The position numbers and the translations under genes were made by a program. The notes beneath the pieces were generated by a model, which saw nothing but the letters and a program-made list of their open reading frames with translations, searched no databases and had not been told where the DNA came from. Below, piece after piece: positions 1-9,132 of a stretch of 36,681 bases of DNA. The DNA is from Propionibacteriaceae bacterium (lineage in GTDB: Bacteria > Actinomycetota > Actinomycetes > Propionibacteriales > Propionibacteriaceae), in contig JAUNKV010000029.1 of NCBI GenBank assembly GCA_030532575.1, positions 1 through 36,681 of the forward strand. Reading direction: 5' to 3'. The stretch's first letter is position 1. Each line of letters starts with the position of its first letter.

Positions 1-33
1 ACTCAATGTCTGAGTGTCGAGGCTGTCCTTTTT

Positions 34-251
34 CCGCTGGTCGAGCCGAGGGCGTCCAGCGCCCGATTGTCGAGACCCCTGGCATCCGGTGCTGGGACTT
101 GTGCTGAGCGGGATTGGTCTGGGGTCGGGTCCCTGCGGATGGTCACCAGATCTCGACTCGGGATTCCCTCGCTTCGCATTGGGAATCCCGGCTCGACCAG
201 CGGAAAAATGCCCGGCTCGACCAGCGGAGGAAGAGCCCACCCGACCAGCGG
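34..251 (+). repeat. Dispersed GGTCTCGAC/CTCGACCAGCGG repeat unit downstream of copy 9
   Basis: The unit begins CCGCTGGTCGAGCCGAGGGCG and passes through GTCGAGACC and a conserved linker (GGCATCCGGTGCTGGGACTT). It then has TCTCGACTCGGGATTCC and ends in three successive (G)CTCGACCAGCGG-type termini. The outer ends are inverted repeats of each other, and the inner GTCGAGACC/TCTCGAC blocks are also inverted, so the unit can form two hairpins. It ends a few bases before the stop codon of the minus-strand gene 257-2737. No gene is visible in 1-256. Confidence 0.85.
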
Positions 252-256
252 CGGTC

Positions 257-2737
257 TCACAGTGCTTCGGCGATTTGGCGGGCAACGGTGATGGTCTTCG
301 TTTTTCCCTTGGAGGCCGCCAGGGCTGCGACGTTCGGGAGTGTGATGCTGACCCCTGCGGCCTGGACCTCCGGCAGCAGGCGCAGCACCGTCTCGAGGAG
401 ACCGGCCGTGGTGGCCGGGACCTTGTCCGCTCCCGCGGCCTCCTCGGCCAGCACCGCGAGCAGCGGCCAGACCAGGGCCAGGCCGCCACCGTCGGCGATG
501 ACCGCCAGTACCTCAGCCACCTTCGCCGGGGCGCGGCGGAAATGCCTGGCGGTGTGGCCCAGCTGGTCCGGCAGCTCAAACAGCACACTGTGCCAGGCTG
601 TGACAAGGTCTTCTGCGGTCAAGCGACCCTCGTCCCAGGCGCGCAACCACAGCTCGGCGATGGCGTCGCGATGCTCCGGCGCCGCCCCGCCAGCCCAGGC
701 CAGCCCCAGCACGGTGAGGGCCTCGCTGAACGGATTCGCCACATCCCCCAACAGCTGATGGCACCATGCGGCCTGCTTCACGCCGTGGCGCTCCAGCGGG
801 TGCACCGCCGCCAGAGCCTGGTGGGCCTGATGCTGCGGCAGCAGCTGGGCGACGGCAGGAACCTCCTCGTCCACCGGAATCGTGAACGGCTCCCCGAAGC
901 AGGGGTGGATGTGGGCCTTGGCGGTGAGCAGGCCCCGCCCGCCAGGAGACGAGTGCAGATCGGCCAGTCTCAGCATCGCGAGGGTGACCGGTGCGTCGCC
1001 GTCGAACACCATGCGGTAGTGCCATTGGGCCGTGATGTCGTCCTTCAGCGCAGGCGCGAAGCTGACCGAGATCGGCTCGGGGTCGGTGTCCCGCCAGTGC
1101 GCCAGCACCTCATCCAGCGAGGCGGCGACGCCGTGGATCGGATGGGCGAAGGGGCTCAGGTCAGCAGGGGCAGCGGCCCGGTCCAGCCGGGCCAGGGCGA
1201 CGGCGACATCGGCGGCCAGGAGCGGCTGCCCGACCTCCTGGTAGCGCCCGACCCGGGCCGCGAACTCCTCCCACGAGACCCGAAACCCCTGATGGCTGGG
1301 CGTGGACAGCAGACACGGCAGCTCACCCAGCCAGCCCAGCACCTCCACGATGCGCCTGGCCGCCAGCATCGGCAACGGGCTCCAGCCCTCCACAGCCGGG
1401 GCGACGGTGGCTTCCTTGAGCTCCGCCCCATCCGCCCAGGCCAGCAGCAGGGCCCGGATCGCGAACGGATCGTACTCAGCCGTGAGGTGCCGCCGCACCA
1501 GCTCCCGCACCCGATCCGTGCCGTGGTCGCGGGCGTGGGCGACGAGCACCGCCAAGCTCCACTCCACGAGCTGGGGGAAGAAACCGCTGGTGTTGATGTC
1601 ATCGCCCAGCAGGTCCGCGACCTGTGCCGCATCCAGCCGCAGGGCCTCGTCGCTGAACGCAGGCATCGGCTCAGGGCCGGTCAGGGCGGGCTCCCGCCAC
1701 AACCCCGTCGGCTCCTGCTCCTCCTGTGAACTCGAGACCTCACCCCAGCTCTGGAGCAGCCCGGCGGCGAGGTCGCGGGTGGTGGTGTCGCCGTCAGTGG
1801 TGAGCACCGCGACCAGCTCCCGCAGCTCCTCGTCCGGCTCCGCCAACCGGGGGAGGGCCTTCAGCAGCGAGCGCCGGATGCCCTTCTCCTTGCGCACCAG
1901 AGCGACGACGGCCAGGGCCGTCAGCTCCTCGTCGCTGAGCTCCGGGCGGAGCAGCTGCTCGACGATCACCCCCGCCACCTTTGCCGGTGCCAGCGGCAGC
2001 GCATCACGCAGTGCGGTCCGATGCTGCCACAGCTCGCCGCGCAGCCCGAGCAGGTCGATCCAGTTCAGCGCGTACTGCTGCGCAGCGGGCCGGTCGCCCC
2101 GGGTGAACACCTGAACCAAGGCCGGTAGCACGCTGTGCGGGACGGGTTCGGCGGCCCTGAGCCGCGCGACCGGTCCGGCCAGCTTGTCGAAGTGTTCGGG
2201 TGAAATCCACCCGGCGAAGGAGTCCGTGATGGCCGCGGCCTTCGCCAGCCGATCCCAGAATCGCCGCCCGGGCAGCACCAGCTCCGGACCGGGAACGGGA
2301 AACCGGCTCGTCCAGTAGCGCGGATCATCCGGCAACGGCAGGCCGTGGGCATCAATGAGGGCATCCAGCAGCGGCCGGAACTGATCAGCCTGCTTTCTCT
2401 CGCACGCCGCCGCCACCAGCGCCGATGCCCACTCGGGGCCGCGCCGGGCCAAGTGCTGCGCCACCTGGTCCATGATCTGGCACTCGTCGAGCTCCGGGAT
2501 GATGTACCCATCCGCCAAGGCCAGCGCCGCCCGCTTGACGGGGACCTCGAAGAACGCGGCGACGATCACCGCGAGCTCCGGCATGTCGCGCTCGCCCGCC
2601 ACCCGGCGAAGCCGGGGCATCGACTTCCTCGCCTCCACATCCCAGGCCGCGCGCTCGTCGTCGCCCAGGGCCTCCAGGGTGGCGATGAGTGCTCGAGCAT
2701 CAGCGCTGGTCAGCAGCGCCTCCTCCAGGTTCACCAT
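257..2737 (-). CDS. Array paralogue copy 9: large helix-rich protein of the SWIM-associated (DUF6493-like) family
   Basis: 826 residues, the last gene of the minus-strand array. The N-terminal module runs to the GLWREP linker near residue 344. The C-terminal module carries LLSTPSHQGFRVSWEEF near residue 475 and AWDEGRLTAEDLVTAWHS near 700. It also carries GLALVWPLL near 750 and a tail at about 798-826 (LPNVAALAASKGKTKTI) that is more diverged than in copies 4-6. No signal peptide, membrane helix or catalytic motif is evident; the sequence is rich in Leu, Ala and Glu and looks alpha-helical, perhaps HEAT-like. The ATG overlaps the end of copy 8 by 7 nt (ATGGTGA) and is preceded by GGAG, so translational coupling is likely. 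Assignment to DUF6493 is from memory and was not searched. The biochemical role is unknown. Confidence 0.85.
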   Translation of the reverse strand: MVNLEEALLTSADARALIATLEALGDDERAAWDVEARKSMPRLRRVAGERDMPELAVIVAAFFEVPVKRAALALADGYIIPELDECQIMDQVAQHLARRGPEWASALVAAACERKQADQFRPLLDALIDAHGLPLPDDPRYWTSRFPVPGPELVLPGRRFWDRLAKAAAITDSFAGWISPEHFDKLAGPVARLRAAEPVPHSVLPALVQVFTRGDRPAAQQYALNWIDLLGLRGELWQHRTALRDALPLAPAKVAGVIVEQLLRPELSDEELTALAVVALVRKEKGIRRSLLKALPRLAEPDEELRELVAVLTTDGDTTTRDLAAGLLQSWGEVSSSQEEQEPTGLWREPALTGPEPMPAFSDEALRLDAAQVADLLGDDINTSGFFPQLVEWSLAVLVAHARDHGTDRVRELVRRHLTAEYDPFAIRALLLAWADGAELKEATVAPAVEGWSPLPMLAARRIVEVLGWLGELPCLLSTPSHQGFRVSWEEFAARVGRYQEVGQPLLAADVAVALARLDRAAAPADLSPFAHPIHGVAASLDEVLAHWRDTDPEPISVSFAPALKDDITAQWHYRMVFDGDAPVTLAMLRLADLHSSPGGRGLLTAKAHIHPCFGEPFTIPVDEEVPAVAQLLPQHQAHQALAAVHPLERHGVKQAAWCHQLLGDVANPFSEALTVLGLAWAGGAAPEHRDAIAELWLRAWDEGRLTAEDLVTAWHSVLFELPDQLGHTARHFRRAPAKVAEVLAVIADGGGLALVWPLLAVLAEEAAGADKVPATTAGLLETVLRLLPEVQAAGVSITLPNVAALAASKGKTKTITVARQIAEAL

Positions 2738-5190
2738 GTCTCCTGTTCCTGGGGCAGGGATGCGACGATCAGGCGCGCGGCCTTCACCGTCGGGCTGGCT
2801 CCCTTGTGGTTGGCCAGTTTGTGAATCTCTGTCAGCTCCACCGCGACCCCGGCGGCCACCACCTCCGGCACCAGCGGCTGGAAATCCTCCAGCAGCGGCG
2901 TGGTGGTGCCCGTGAAGCCACGCGAACCCGCCAGCTCATCGACCAGATGGCTGAGCAGCGGCCACACCAGCGCCAGCCCGCCCTGTTGCGCCACCTGGAT
3001 CAGCGTCGTCGCGACGGTGGTGCGCGACGGGTCCAGCACCACCCGGTAGCGCGAATGCCAGGCGGAGACCAGGTCGTCGGCGCTGACCGCGCCCCGCCCC
3101 CATGCCTGCAGCAGCGTGGCGACGAGGGCGTCGCGCTCGGTGTCCTCATCGGCGTTCACCAGCAGCAGCCACAGCAGGGACACCACGCTGCCCCACGGCT
3201 TGGCGGTGCGGGCCAGCAGCGCGAACGGCTCCCGGGCCGCATCCGCTCCGCGCTCCAGCAGCGCGTGCAGCACCCACGCGGCGGGCCGGGCCGGGCGGTT
3301 CGGCATCAGCGTCAGCACCGGCGGAATCTCGCCCAGTGCACTGCGGATCACCGGGTCCGTCACCGGCAGGAACACCGCCACCGCCTCCTGATCGGCCTCG
3401 GTGACCTTGCCCGGGCGGTACCCGTCCAGCCAGGCATCGTGCAGCTGCAGCGGACGGTGCGCCGTCGCCTCCTCACCAGTGACCCGCATCCTGGCCGCCA
3501 CCCGATTCGCCCACCGGGTGGCCTGCTCGTCCTCCGGCAGCAGGATCAGCTGCGCCGGGTCGCCGGGGGAGGTCAACCAGGTCGCCACCACCTGGGCCAA
3601 CGTCGCCGGGACGCCCTGGATCCGCACCAACGGCAGGTCGTCGGGGTCGATCTCCTGGGATCGGTCCAGCCGCCCCAGCGCGACGGCGACATCGGCGGGC
3701 AGCAGGGTCTGGTGGGCGTCCCAGTAGGTTCCGGCCCGCTCCACGAAGGCCGACCAGGAGACGTGGAAGTCGTCATGGGTGGGGGTTGACAGCAGGCAGG
3801 GGATCGCGCCCAGTGCGTCGATCACCTCGGCAGCACGCCGTACCAGCAGATGCGCCAGCAACCCGCACGTTGTGCTGGTCTCGGCGGGGGTGATCTCCCG
3901 GCTGGTGCGCAGCAGCAGGTTCTCCAGTACGTTGACCACGAACCCGGTCAGCCCGAGCCGTCTGGAGATCGCCTCACGGATGTTCGACAACCGCCCGGCG
4001 TGGGCCGTCGCGACCAGCGACGCCAGCACCTGCTCGTGGGTGAGGGGATCGCCCGGGTAGTCGTGACCGACGCGGGCGCACAGCTCGGCCAGCGCCTCGT
4101 CGTCGAGGCTGATCGACGGCGGCAGGGGATGCGGTGGCAGCGGGTCGGGGTCACGCCACAGGCCCTGCACCGGCGGGGCGGGCAGGTTGCGGGTCTCCCA
4201 GGTGTTGAGCAATCGATCCGCCAGGTCCGAGCAGGTCGGGTCGGCCTCGGCGGCGCTGCGCACGATCCGGGTCAGTTGCTCGCTCGGCTCGGTGATGCGG
4301 GACAGGGCTTTGAGGACGGTACGCCGGGGCCCCTTCTCGCGGCGGGGCAGCACCTGGGCGGCCAGCGTGGTCAACTCCTCGTCGGTGAGGTCGGGGCGCA
4401 GCAGATGATCCAGGGCCAGCTTCACGAAGGCGGTGTTCGCCTTCGGCAGCGCCGCGACGACCGCTTCACGCTCCGGCCACAGCTGCGGGGCCAGGTCGAG
4501 GGCGTTCAGCCACATCAACGCCGCGTTCTGCGCGCCGGAGGTCTCGCCCCGGCCGAAGACCTGCAGCAGGCCCCGGAGCAGTGCGCTGGGGTCGACGGGC
4601 TCACCGGAGCGCAGCTCGGTGATGCCGTCGCGAATCTCCCCGACCCGCAGCTCCGGGTCGAAGTTCGAGACCCGGAAGGCGCCGAAGGTCTCGCAGGCGG
4701 TGAGGAAGCGGCGCTGCCAACCGGTTCCGGGGCGGGGCAGCCCGCCGCCCTGCATCCAGCCCAGCCAGTAGCGGGGTTCGCTCGGCAGCGGCAGGCCGTG
4801 GGCGTCGATGAGGGGGTCGAGGAGCCGGGGCAGGTGCTGCACGGTGGTGCGGCGGGCGCAGGCCGCATCGATGAAACGCGCCAGCCAGTCACGGTCACGG
4901 CTGAGGAGCTGAGCGGTCACGTGCTCGGTGGCGGCCCGGTTGGCGAGCAGCTGCGGCACGGTGTTGGGGTCGAGGGTCGAGGCCAGCACCCGAGGAGTGG
5001 TCTGCAGCGTCGTCGCCGCGACAATGACGGTGGCGGGGATGGTGGTCCGGCGCAGCTGGGTGAGGACTTTCGGCAGGGCCTTGGCGAGGGCGGAGCGTCG
5101 CCCCTCCGGGAGGCCGGAGAGCTGGCCCGCAACCTGTTCCCAGTCCTCACTCTGCACCAGTGCAAGAAGCTCGGCGGTGGGATCGGTCAT
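2731..5190 (-). CDS. Array paralogue copy 8: large helix-rich protein of the SWIM-associated (DUF6493-like) family
   Basis: 819 residues. The ATG at 5190 follows an AGGAGG-type ribosome site about 7 nt upstream. Family landmarks are HGLPLPSEPRYWLGW near residue 135, the GLWRDP linker near 343 and LLSTPTHDDFHVSWSAF near 465. They continue with GLALVWPLL near 745 and a divergent tail (LTEIHKLANHKGASPTVKA) that goes past the usual family end to PQEQETW. The stop overlaps the start of copy 9, making this the only directly coupled pair in the array. The roughly 400 bp upstream contain a palindromic element and no obvious sister gene, so copies 8 and 9 may form their own transcription unit. The function is unknown. 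Whole-length similarity to the other copies makes the CDS itself secure. Confidence 0.85.
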   Translation of the reverse strand: MTDPTAELLALVQSEDWEQVAGQLSGLPEGRRSALAKALPKVLTQLRRTTIPATVIVAATTLQTTPRVLASTLDPNTVPQLLANRAATEHVTAQLLSRDRDWLARFIDAACARRTTVQHLPRLLDPLIDAHGLPLPSEPRYWLGWMQGGGLPRPGTGWQRRFLTACETFGAFRVSNFDPELRVGEIRDGITELRSGEPVDPSALLRGLLQVFGRGETSGAQNAALMWLNALDLAPQLWPEREAVVAALPKANTAFVKLALDHLLRPDLTDEELTTLAAQVLPRREKGPRRTVLKALSRITEPSEQLTRIVRSAAEADPTCSDLADRLLNTWETRNLPAPPVQGLWRDPDPLPPHPLPPSISLDDEALAELCARVGHDYPGDPLTHEQVLASLVATAHAGRLSNIREAISRRLGLTGFVVNVLENLLLRTSREITPAETSTTCGLLAHLLVRRAAEVIDALGAIPCLLSTPTHDDFHVSWSAFVERAGTYWDAHQTLLPADVAVALGRLDRSQEIDPDDLPLVRIQGVPATLAQVVATWLTSPGDPAQLILLPEDEQATRWANRVAARMRVTGEEATAHRPLQLHDAWLDGYRPGKVTEADQEAVAVFLPVTDPVIRSALGEIPPVLTLMPNRPARPAAWVLHALLERGADAAREPFALLARTAKPWGSVVSLLWLLLVNADEDTERDALVATLLQAWGRGAVSADDLVSAWHSRYRVVLDPSRTTVATTLIQVAQQGGLALVWPLLSHLVDELAGSRGFTGTTTPLLEDFQPLVPEVVAAGVAVELTEIHKLANHKGASPTVKAARLIVASLPQEQETW

Positions 5191-5466
5191 GGTCTGTCCT
5201 CCTGGGTCCGGGCGGGTGGAGCGTCATCGGTCAAGCGACGGCGAAGCCCACGGCACAGTCTGCCGGAAGTTCATGCCCGATGGTATACGGCTACGCTTCG
5301 GTTTGCTTTGGGGACAGGTTTCTGCGAAAGTGGAGTCAACCCGGCACGGCTCCGGGCTCCGCAGCGAATCCAGCCCGATACGCAAGTATCCCCCCACTCT
5401 CACTGCGGGCCCAAAGGTCAACCGCCGTGCCGGGCCCCCATCTTTTTCACCACCCCCCTCTCCCCG
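5191..5466. other. Gene-free upstream region of copy 8
   Basis: Between copy 8 and the DUF559-type gene there are about 400 bp without a convincing gene. This part is less GC-rich in places and should hold the promoter for copies 8 and 9. A weak minus-strand -10-like TATACC lies at 5282-5287, about 90 bp from the start codon, but no good -35 is visible. I found no remnant of the missing 3' end of copy 7 here. Confidence 0.35.
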
Positions 5467-5540
5467 AAGCGCTGCAAATGCGCGGCGTGTTCTGGTTGGG
5501 AGCGCTCTCAGTAGCAACGCGCCGCACATTTGCAGCGGTT
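5467..5540. repeat. Palindromic element 1 with LacI/CebR-operator-like core
   Basis: An inverted repeat with 22-bp arms at 5470-5491 and 5516-5537, built on CGCTGCAAATG(C/T)GCGGCG. The centre at 5497-5510 is TGGGAGCGCTCTCA, one mismatch from a perfect TGGGAGCGCTCCCA palindrome. It lies 50 bp upstream of the DUF559-type start codon. Copies 2 and 3 are at 6422-6491 and 18896-18967. Confidence 0.85.
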
Positions 5541-5589
5541 TGACTGTGGAAAAGAGTTCTCGAGGCGCGAAGCTGCCCATGGTGTGAGT

Positions 5590-6417
5590 ATGAACTCCCC
5601 TCTTGCAGACCTCCCCCTCATCGTGCGCCGCGAACACCCAACGCTCCGGGGGCACATCGACCGCCTGGTCCGCACCGGAAGGCTGGTTCCAGTGCTCTCC
5701 GGGGTGCTCCGGTGGCGCGAGGTTGAACCGACGTTCGATCTCCTCGCGGCGGCGACGTGCGCCTGGAGCCCTCGCGTCGTCCTTCTGGGAAGCGCAGCGG
5801 CAGCCCTGACATGGTGGTCCGGACTTGTGCCGACACACATCGACGCAGCCATTCGGGCTCCTCGCAGAGCCCCGGTATGGCTGCGATGTACAGAGCTTGC
5901 CCTGCCCCCTGAGCTGGTGTGGGAACGTGCAGGGCTCCGGGTGGCCCGGCCTGAGCTCTCAATCCTGGGGATGCTGAAACCAGGGGATGCCTCTGTCATC
6001 TGTGAGGCGTATCGCCGACAGGTGACGACGTGGGCCCGCCTCGCGGAGGCGCTCAGCCTGCTCCCGAACCGGGTCGGGAACCAGTTTCGTAGACACCTGG
6101 TCGAGGTCTCCCGTGACAACCCGTGGTCTCCCCTGGAGCTGGAGGCGCACCGACACCTCCGGGGCGCAGGCATCACGGGTTGGCAGGCCAACCACAAGGT
6201 GGCGCTGTCAGGGCACATCCATTTCCTCGACATTGCTTTCCCGGAGCGGCTGCTCGCCGTTGAGCTGGATGGTTGGGAGGCCCACTCCAGTCGGGACAGC
6301 TTCATCCTGGACCGGGCCCGCCAGAACCGTCTTGCCACGGCAGGTTGGACGATCCTGCGCTACACGTCGGAGACGCTGGAGCACATGGTTCCCGAGGTCA
6401 GGAAGCTCCTTCGATGA
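5590..6417 (+). CDS. DUF559-type (Vsr/PD-(D/E)xK-like) protein with AbiEi-like N-terminal region
   Basis: 275 residues from the ATG at 5590. The frame stays open upstream into palindrome 1, so that part is unlikely to be coding. Residues 1-45 look like the winged-helix region common in AbiEi-type and DUF559 proteins (HIDRLVRTGRLVPVLSGVLR). Residues 180-275 match the DUF559/Vsr-like nuclease fold: SPLE at 181-184, HFLDIAF at 211-217 and AVELDGWEAH at 223-232. They continue with DRARQNRLATAGWTILRYT at 241-259. Candidate acidic active-site residues are E184, D214 and E225/D227. It is the only plus-strand gene inside the minus-strand array, is bracketed by palindromes 1 and 2, and converges on copy 7. 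DNA strand cleavage or nicking is a family-based inference. No partner toxin or methylase is adjacent. Confidence 0.82.
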   Translation: MNSPLADLPLIVRREHPTLRGHIDRLVRTGRLVPVLSGVLRWREVEPTFDLLAAATCAWSPRVVLLGSAAAALTWWSGLVPTHIDAAIRAPRRAPVWLRCTELALPPELVWERAGLRVARPELSILGMLKPGDASVICEAYRRQVTTWARLAEALSLLPNRVGNQFRRHLVEVSRDNPWSPLELEAHRHLRGAGITGWQANHKVALSGHIHFLDIAFPERLLAVELDGWEAHSSRDSFILDRARQNRLATAGWTILRYTSETLEHMVPEVRKLLR

Positions 6418-6421
6418 CCAG

Positions 6422-6491
6422 GCGCTGCAAATGCGCGGCGCATTCTGGTTGGGAGCGCTCCCAACGGCAACGCGCCGCACATTTGCAGCGC
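6422..6491. repeat. Palindromic element 2 with perfect CebR-like core between convergent genes
   Basis: The 20-bp arms at 6422-6441 and 6472-6491 have one mismatch. The centre at 6448-6465 is the perfect palindrome GTTGGGAGCGCTCCCAAC, containing TGGGAGCGCTCCCA at 6450-6463. It occupies almost the whole space between the stop of the DUF559-type gene (6417) and the stop of copy 7 (6497). It could act as a bidirectional terminator. The centre is identical to the operator known for CebR of Streptomyces. Confidence 0.88.
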
Positions 6492-6496
6492 TTCAG

Positions 6497-8680
6497 TCAT
6501 GGGACCTCGGGACGGAAGCGCTCCAGCGCGTCGCGGGCTGCCTTGGCAGCAGGCCCCAGCTCCTCCAGCAGCGGCCAGGCCAGGGCCAGGCCACCGGCCT
6601 CCGCGATCAGCACCAGCACCCCGACGAGTGGGATCGGCTTCAGCGGCCACTCTGACTTCCACTCACTCCGCCAAGCGGCAACGAGAGTGCTCGGGTGCAA
6701 CCGACCCTCGTCCCACGCATTCAGCAGCAGCGCCGCGAATTCCTCCCGGTCCTTCTTCCGCTGCTTCGTCACCGTCGCCAGGATCGCGAAGGCCGCCTCC
6801 GGGGTGATCCGCGCCGTGGTCAGCAGCCGCGCCGCCAAGGAGTCCGGGCCGTGATGGTACAAGGTGCCCTCGCGACCCAGGACCTGCAGCAGGTGCGCTG
6901 CCGGGCGGGTCGGATGCTCCGGCAGCAGCGACATCACCCCCAGCTCCTCCGAACACTCCCCGTCCAGCGGGACGGAGGGTTCCACCCATGGCCCGTCGAT
7001 CCCAAGCATCCCCGCGACGACAGGGACGTCGCCATCGCAGCGGAGCCGCCGGTAGGGCAGGTTCTGCCAGCGGCTCGCATCCGGTTCCTCGGGGATGAGC
7101 CACAGCCTCCCGGGCTCAGGGTCGGTGTCCCGCCAGCAGGCGACGACCTCAGCCAGCGACGACTCCACGCCGTCGATCGGCTGATCCAGCTCCGTCACAT
7201 CCACCGGGGCTGCACTGCGATCCATCCGGGACAGCGCGACGAGCACATCGGTGGGGGAAAGGGGAAGGGTCGCCTCCCGGAACGCGGTGGCCCGCTCGGC
7301 GAAGCTGACCCAATCGAGCCGGTTGCCCGTCAGCGTCGGGATGGACAACGGCACGGGCACCAGCCCGAGCAGCGGCAACGTCTCCCGCATCCGACGACCG
7401 ATCAGGCTGGTCAGCGGGCGTTCCCCCAGCGTGCCCGGCTCCTCACCGGTCGCGACCTGCAGCAGCACCCGGGTCAGCTGTGTGCGTGCGTCCAGGTTCT
7501 CCGCCGCGAACTCGAACAGCGCCTCACGCCCCCGGGCGTGCGCGGCGTGGAAGAGCTGGGCAAGCCACACCTCCTGGTGATCCCAGGCCTTGGGCTGTTC
7601 CCAGGGGAGCTCATCCATCAGCTCGCCGAGGTCGGCCTCGAGGTCCGCGTGGCGCGCATCCGGCTCGGCCACCCCAGCCGGTTCCCGCCACAGCCCGAGC
7701 CGCTCCGGTGCCGCTGCTGCCTCACCCCATCCGGTAAGGAGCTTTGCCGCCGCAGGGTGTTCCGGCGCCAGCGCAGCGACGGTGTCGCGGAGGTCAGCAG
7801 AAGGAGCCTTCAGCCTCCCCAAGGACTTCACCACCTGCCCGAGGACCCCCTTCGCGGCCCGGGGCATAACGACGACGGCGAGCGCGTCGAGGTCCGCCTC
7901 GGGCAGCTCGGGGGTGAGGAGCTCAGCCAGCGCCAGCTTCACGAAGGAGGCATCCGCTGCGGGGAGGGCGTCGATGACGCGGCGGCGATGCTCCCAGAAC
8001 AGGGCGGTCAGGCCGAGCCCTGACACCCAGTGGGCTGCCACCCGCTGGGTGTTCGTGCGATCACCCCGCTCGAAGACCTGGAGCAGGGCGGACAGCAGGG
8101 CCGCGTCGTCGGTGGGTTCACTCGCCCGCAGCTTCTCGACGGCGCGGGCGATGCGTTGCTCGTCGACCCTCCGGTTGGGGGCGAACAGTTCGGGGGCCAG
8201 GCAGGCCGTGAGGAATCGCTGCTGCCACCGCACCCCGGGGCGGGGCAGTGGGGAGCGGGCGTACCAGCCGCGCCAGTAGTCGGGGGCGTCGGGCAGGGGC
8301 AGGTCGAACTCGGTGATGAGGTCGTCGACGAGTCGCGCCAGGTCGGCCCGCAGGCGCGGGACGGCGCAGGCGGAGCGGATGAAGGCGGCCACCCAGTCGG
8401 CGCCCTTCGCGCGGAGCCCCTGGGCGACGACCGGGGCGTGACCGATCTGCAGCAGCTCCGGGTTGAGGGCCTTCGCAGCCTGGGCGGGGGTGATCGGCAG
8501 ATGGGCCAGCAGCACCAGGAAGCTCTGCGCCTGACCGCGCCCGACCAGCCGGGTTCGCAACTTCGAGGTGGTGGCTGCGAACTCCTTCGCGGCCTCCTCG
8601 CGCCCGGCGTCGTCGAGGGCGGCGATCCGGGCCGCGACCTCCTCAGGCTGCCGGGTGTGGGTGAACAGTGCCTCGATCAT
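6497..8680 (-). CDS. Array paralogue copy 7, lacking the conserved C-terminal tail
   Basis: 727 residues from ATG 8680, with AAGGA upstream. The N-terminal module includes WRGWYARSPLPRPGVRWQQ near residue 140, and the GLWREP linker is near 330. The usual LLSTPS motif is altered to PLSIPTLTGNRLDWVSF near 445. The chain reads GLALAWPLL near 695 and then stops at FRPEVP. Sister copies continue after LLPEVP into about 30 more residues (VELPNITALAxRKGS). The stop codon lies 6 bp from the edge of palindrome 2, so the loss of the tail coincides with that element. It may still be expressed. Whether it works without the tail is unknown. Confidence 0.82.
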   Translation of the reverse strand: MIEALFTHTRQPEEVAARIAALDDAGREEAAKEFAATTSKLRTRLVGRGQAQSFLVLLAHLPITPAQAAKALNPELLQIGHAPVVAQGLRAKGADWVAAFIRSACAVPRLRADLARLVDDLITEFDLPLPDAPDYWRGWYARSPLPRPGVRWQQRFLTACLAPELFAPNRRVDEQRIARAVEKLRASEPTDDAALLSALLQVFERGDRTNTQRVAAHWVSGLGLTALFWEHRRRVIDALPAADASFVKLALAELLTPELPEADLDALAVVVMPRAAKGVLGQVVKSLGRLKAPSADLRDTVAALAPEHPAAAKLLTGWGEAAAAPERLGLWREPAGVAEPDARHADLEADLGELMDELPWEQPKAWDHQEVWLAQLFHAAHARGREALFEFAAENLDARTQLTRVLLQVATGEEPGTLGERPLTSLIGRRMRETLPLLGLVPVPLSIPTLTGNRLDWVSFAERATAFREATLPLSPTDVLVALSRMDRSAAPVDVTELDQPIDGVESSLAEVVACWRDTDPEPGRLWLIPEEPDASRWQNLPYRRLRCDGDVPVVAGMLGIDGPWVEPSVPLDGECSEELGVMSLLPEHPTRPAAHLLQVLGREGTLYHHGPDSLAARLLTTARITPEAAFAILATVTKQRKKDREEFAALLLNAWDEGRLHPSTLVAAWRSEWKSEWPLKPIPLVGVLVLIAEAGGLALAWPLLEELGPAAKAARDALERFRPEVP

Positions 8681-8693
8681 GTGTTCCTTCTTT

Positions 8694-9128
8694 CCGCTGG
8701 TCGAGCTTCAGCGCCCGACAGTCGAGACCCCTGGCATCCGGTGCTGGGACTTTCGCTGAGCGTGGGTAGTTGGGGGTTGGGTCTCTGCGCACGGTTGCGG
8801 GGTCTCGACACGGGATTCCCTCGCTTCGCATCGGGACTCCCGGCTCGACCAGCGGAGTACCCCGCTGTTCACACCGAGGGCCGTCTGCGGCTTGACAGTC
8901 GAGACCACCACCCTCCCGCTGGTCGAGCCGAGGGCGCTCAGCGCCCGACAGTCGAGACCCCCGGCATCCGGTGCTGGGACTTTCGCTGAGCGGGGATGGT
9001 CCGGGGTCGGGTCTCTGCGGATGGTCCCGAGGTCTCGACACGGGCGTTCTCGCAAGCTCGTCCGCCCAGCTCGACCAGCGGAAAACAGGGAAGCCGATTC
9101 GACCAGCGGAGGGGGAGTCAACCAGCGG
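8694..9128 (+). repeat. Two dispersed repeat units filling the copy 6-copy 7 spacer
   Basis: Unit one runs from about 8694 to 8855 and unit two from about 8916 to 9081. Between them is a degraded stretch (CCGCTGTTCACACCGAGGG). Two extra CGACCAGCGG-type or AACCAGCGG termini follow, ending at about 9128. The right-hand hairpin cap differs: unit one has GGGATTCCC...GGGACTCCC, while unit two has CGGGCGTTCTCGCAAGC...GCCCAG, with the arms conserved. No gene lies in 8681-9132. Confidence 0.85.
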
Positions 9129-9132
9129 AGGA

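Noticed and set aside
14-1729. Long plus-strand open frame opposite copy 9
   Set aside because: It runs through the dispersed repeat and antisense to a conserved gene. Its composition is typical of a frame shadow.
5540-5589. Promoter of the DUF559-type gene based on TTGACT at 5540-5545
   Set aside because: No -10-like hexamer lies at a suitable distance downstream.
5467-6491. Insertion sequence with palindromic ends
   Set aside because: The enclosed gene is DUF559-like with no transposase motif, and no target-site duplication could be identified.
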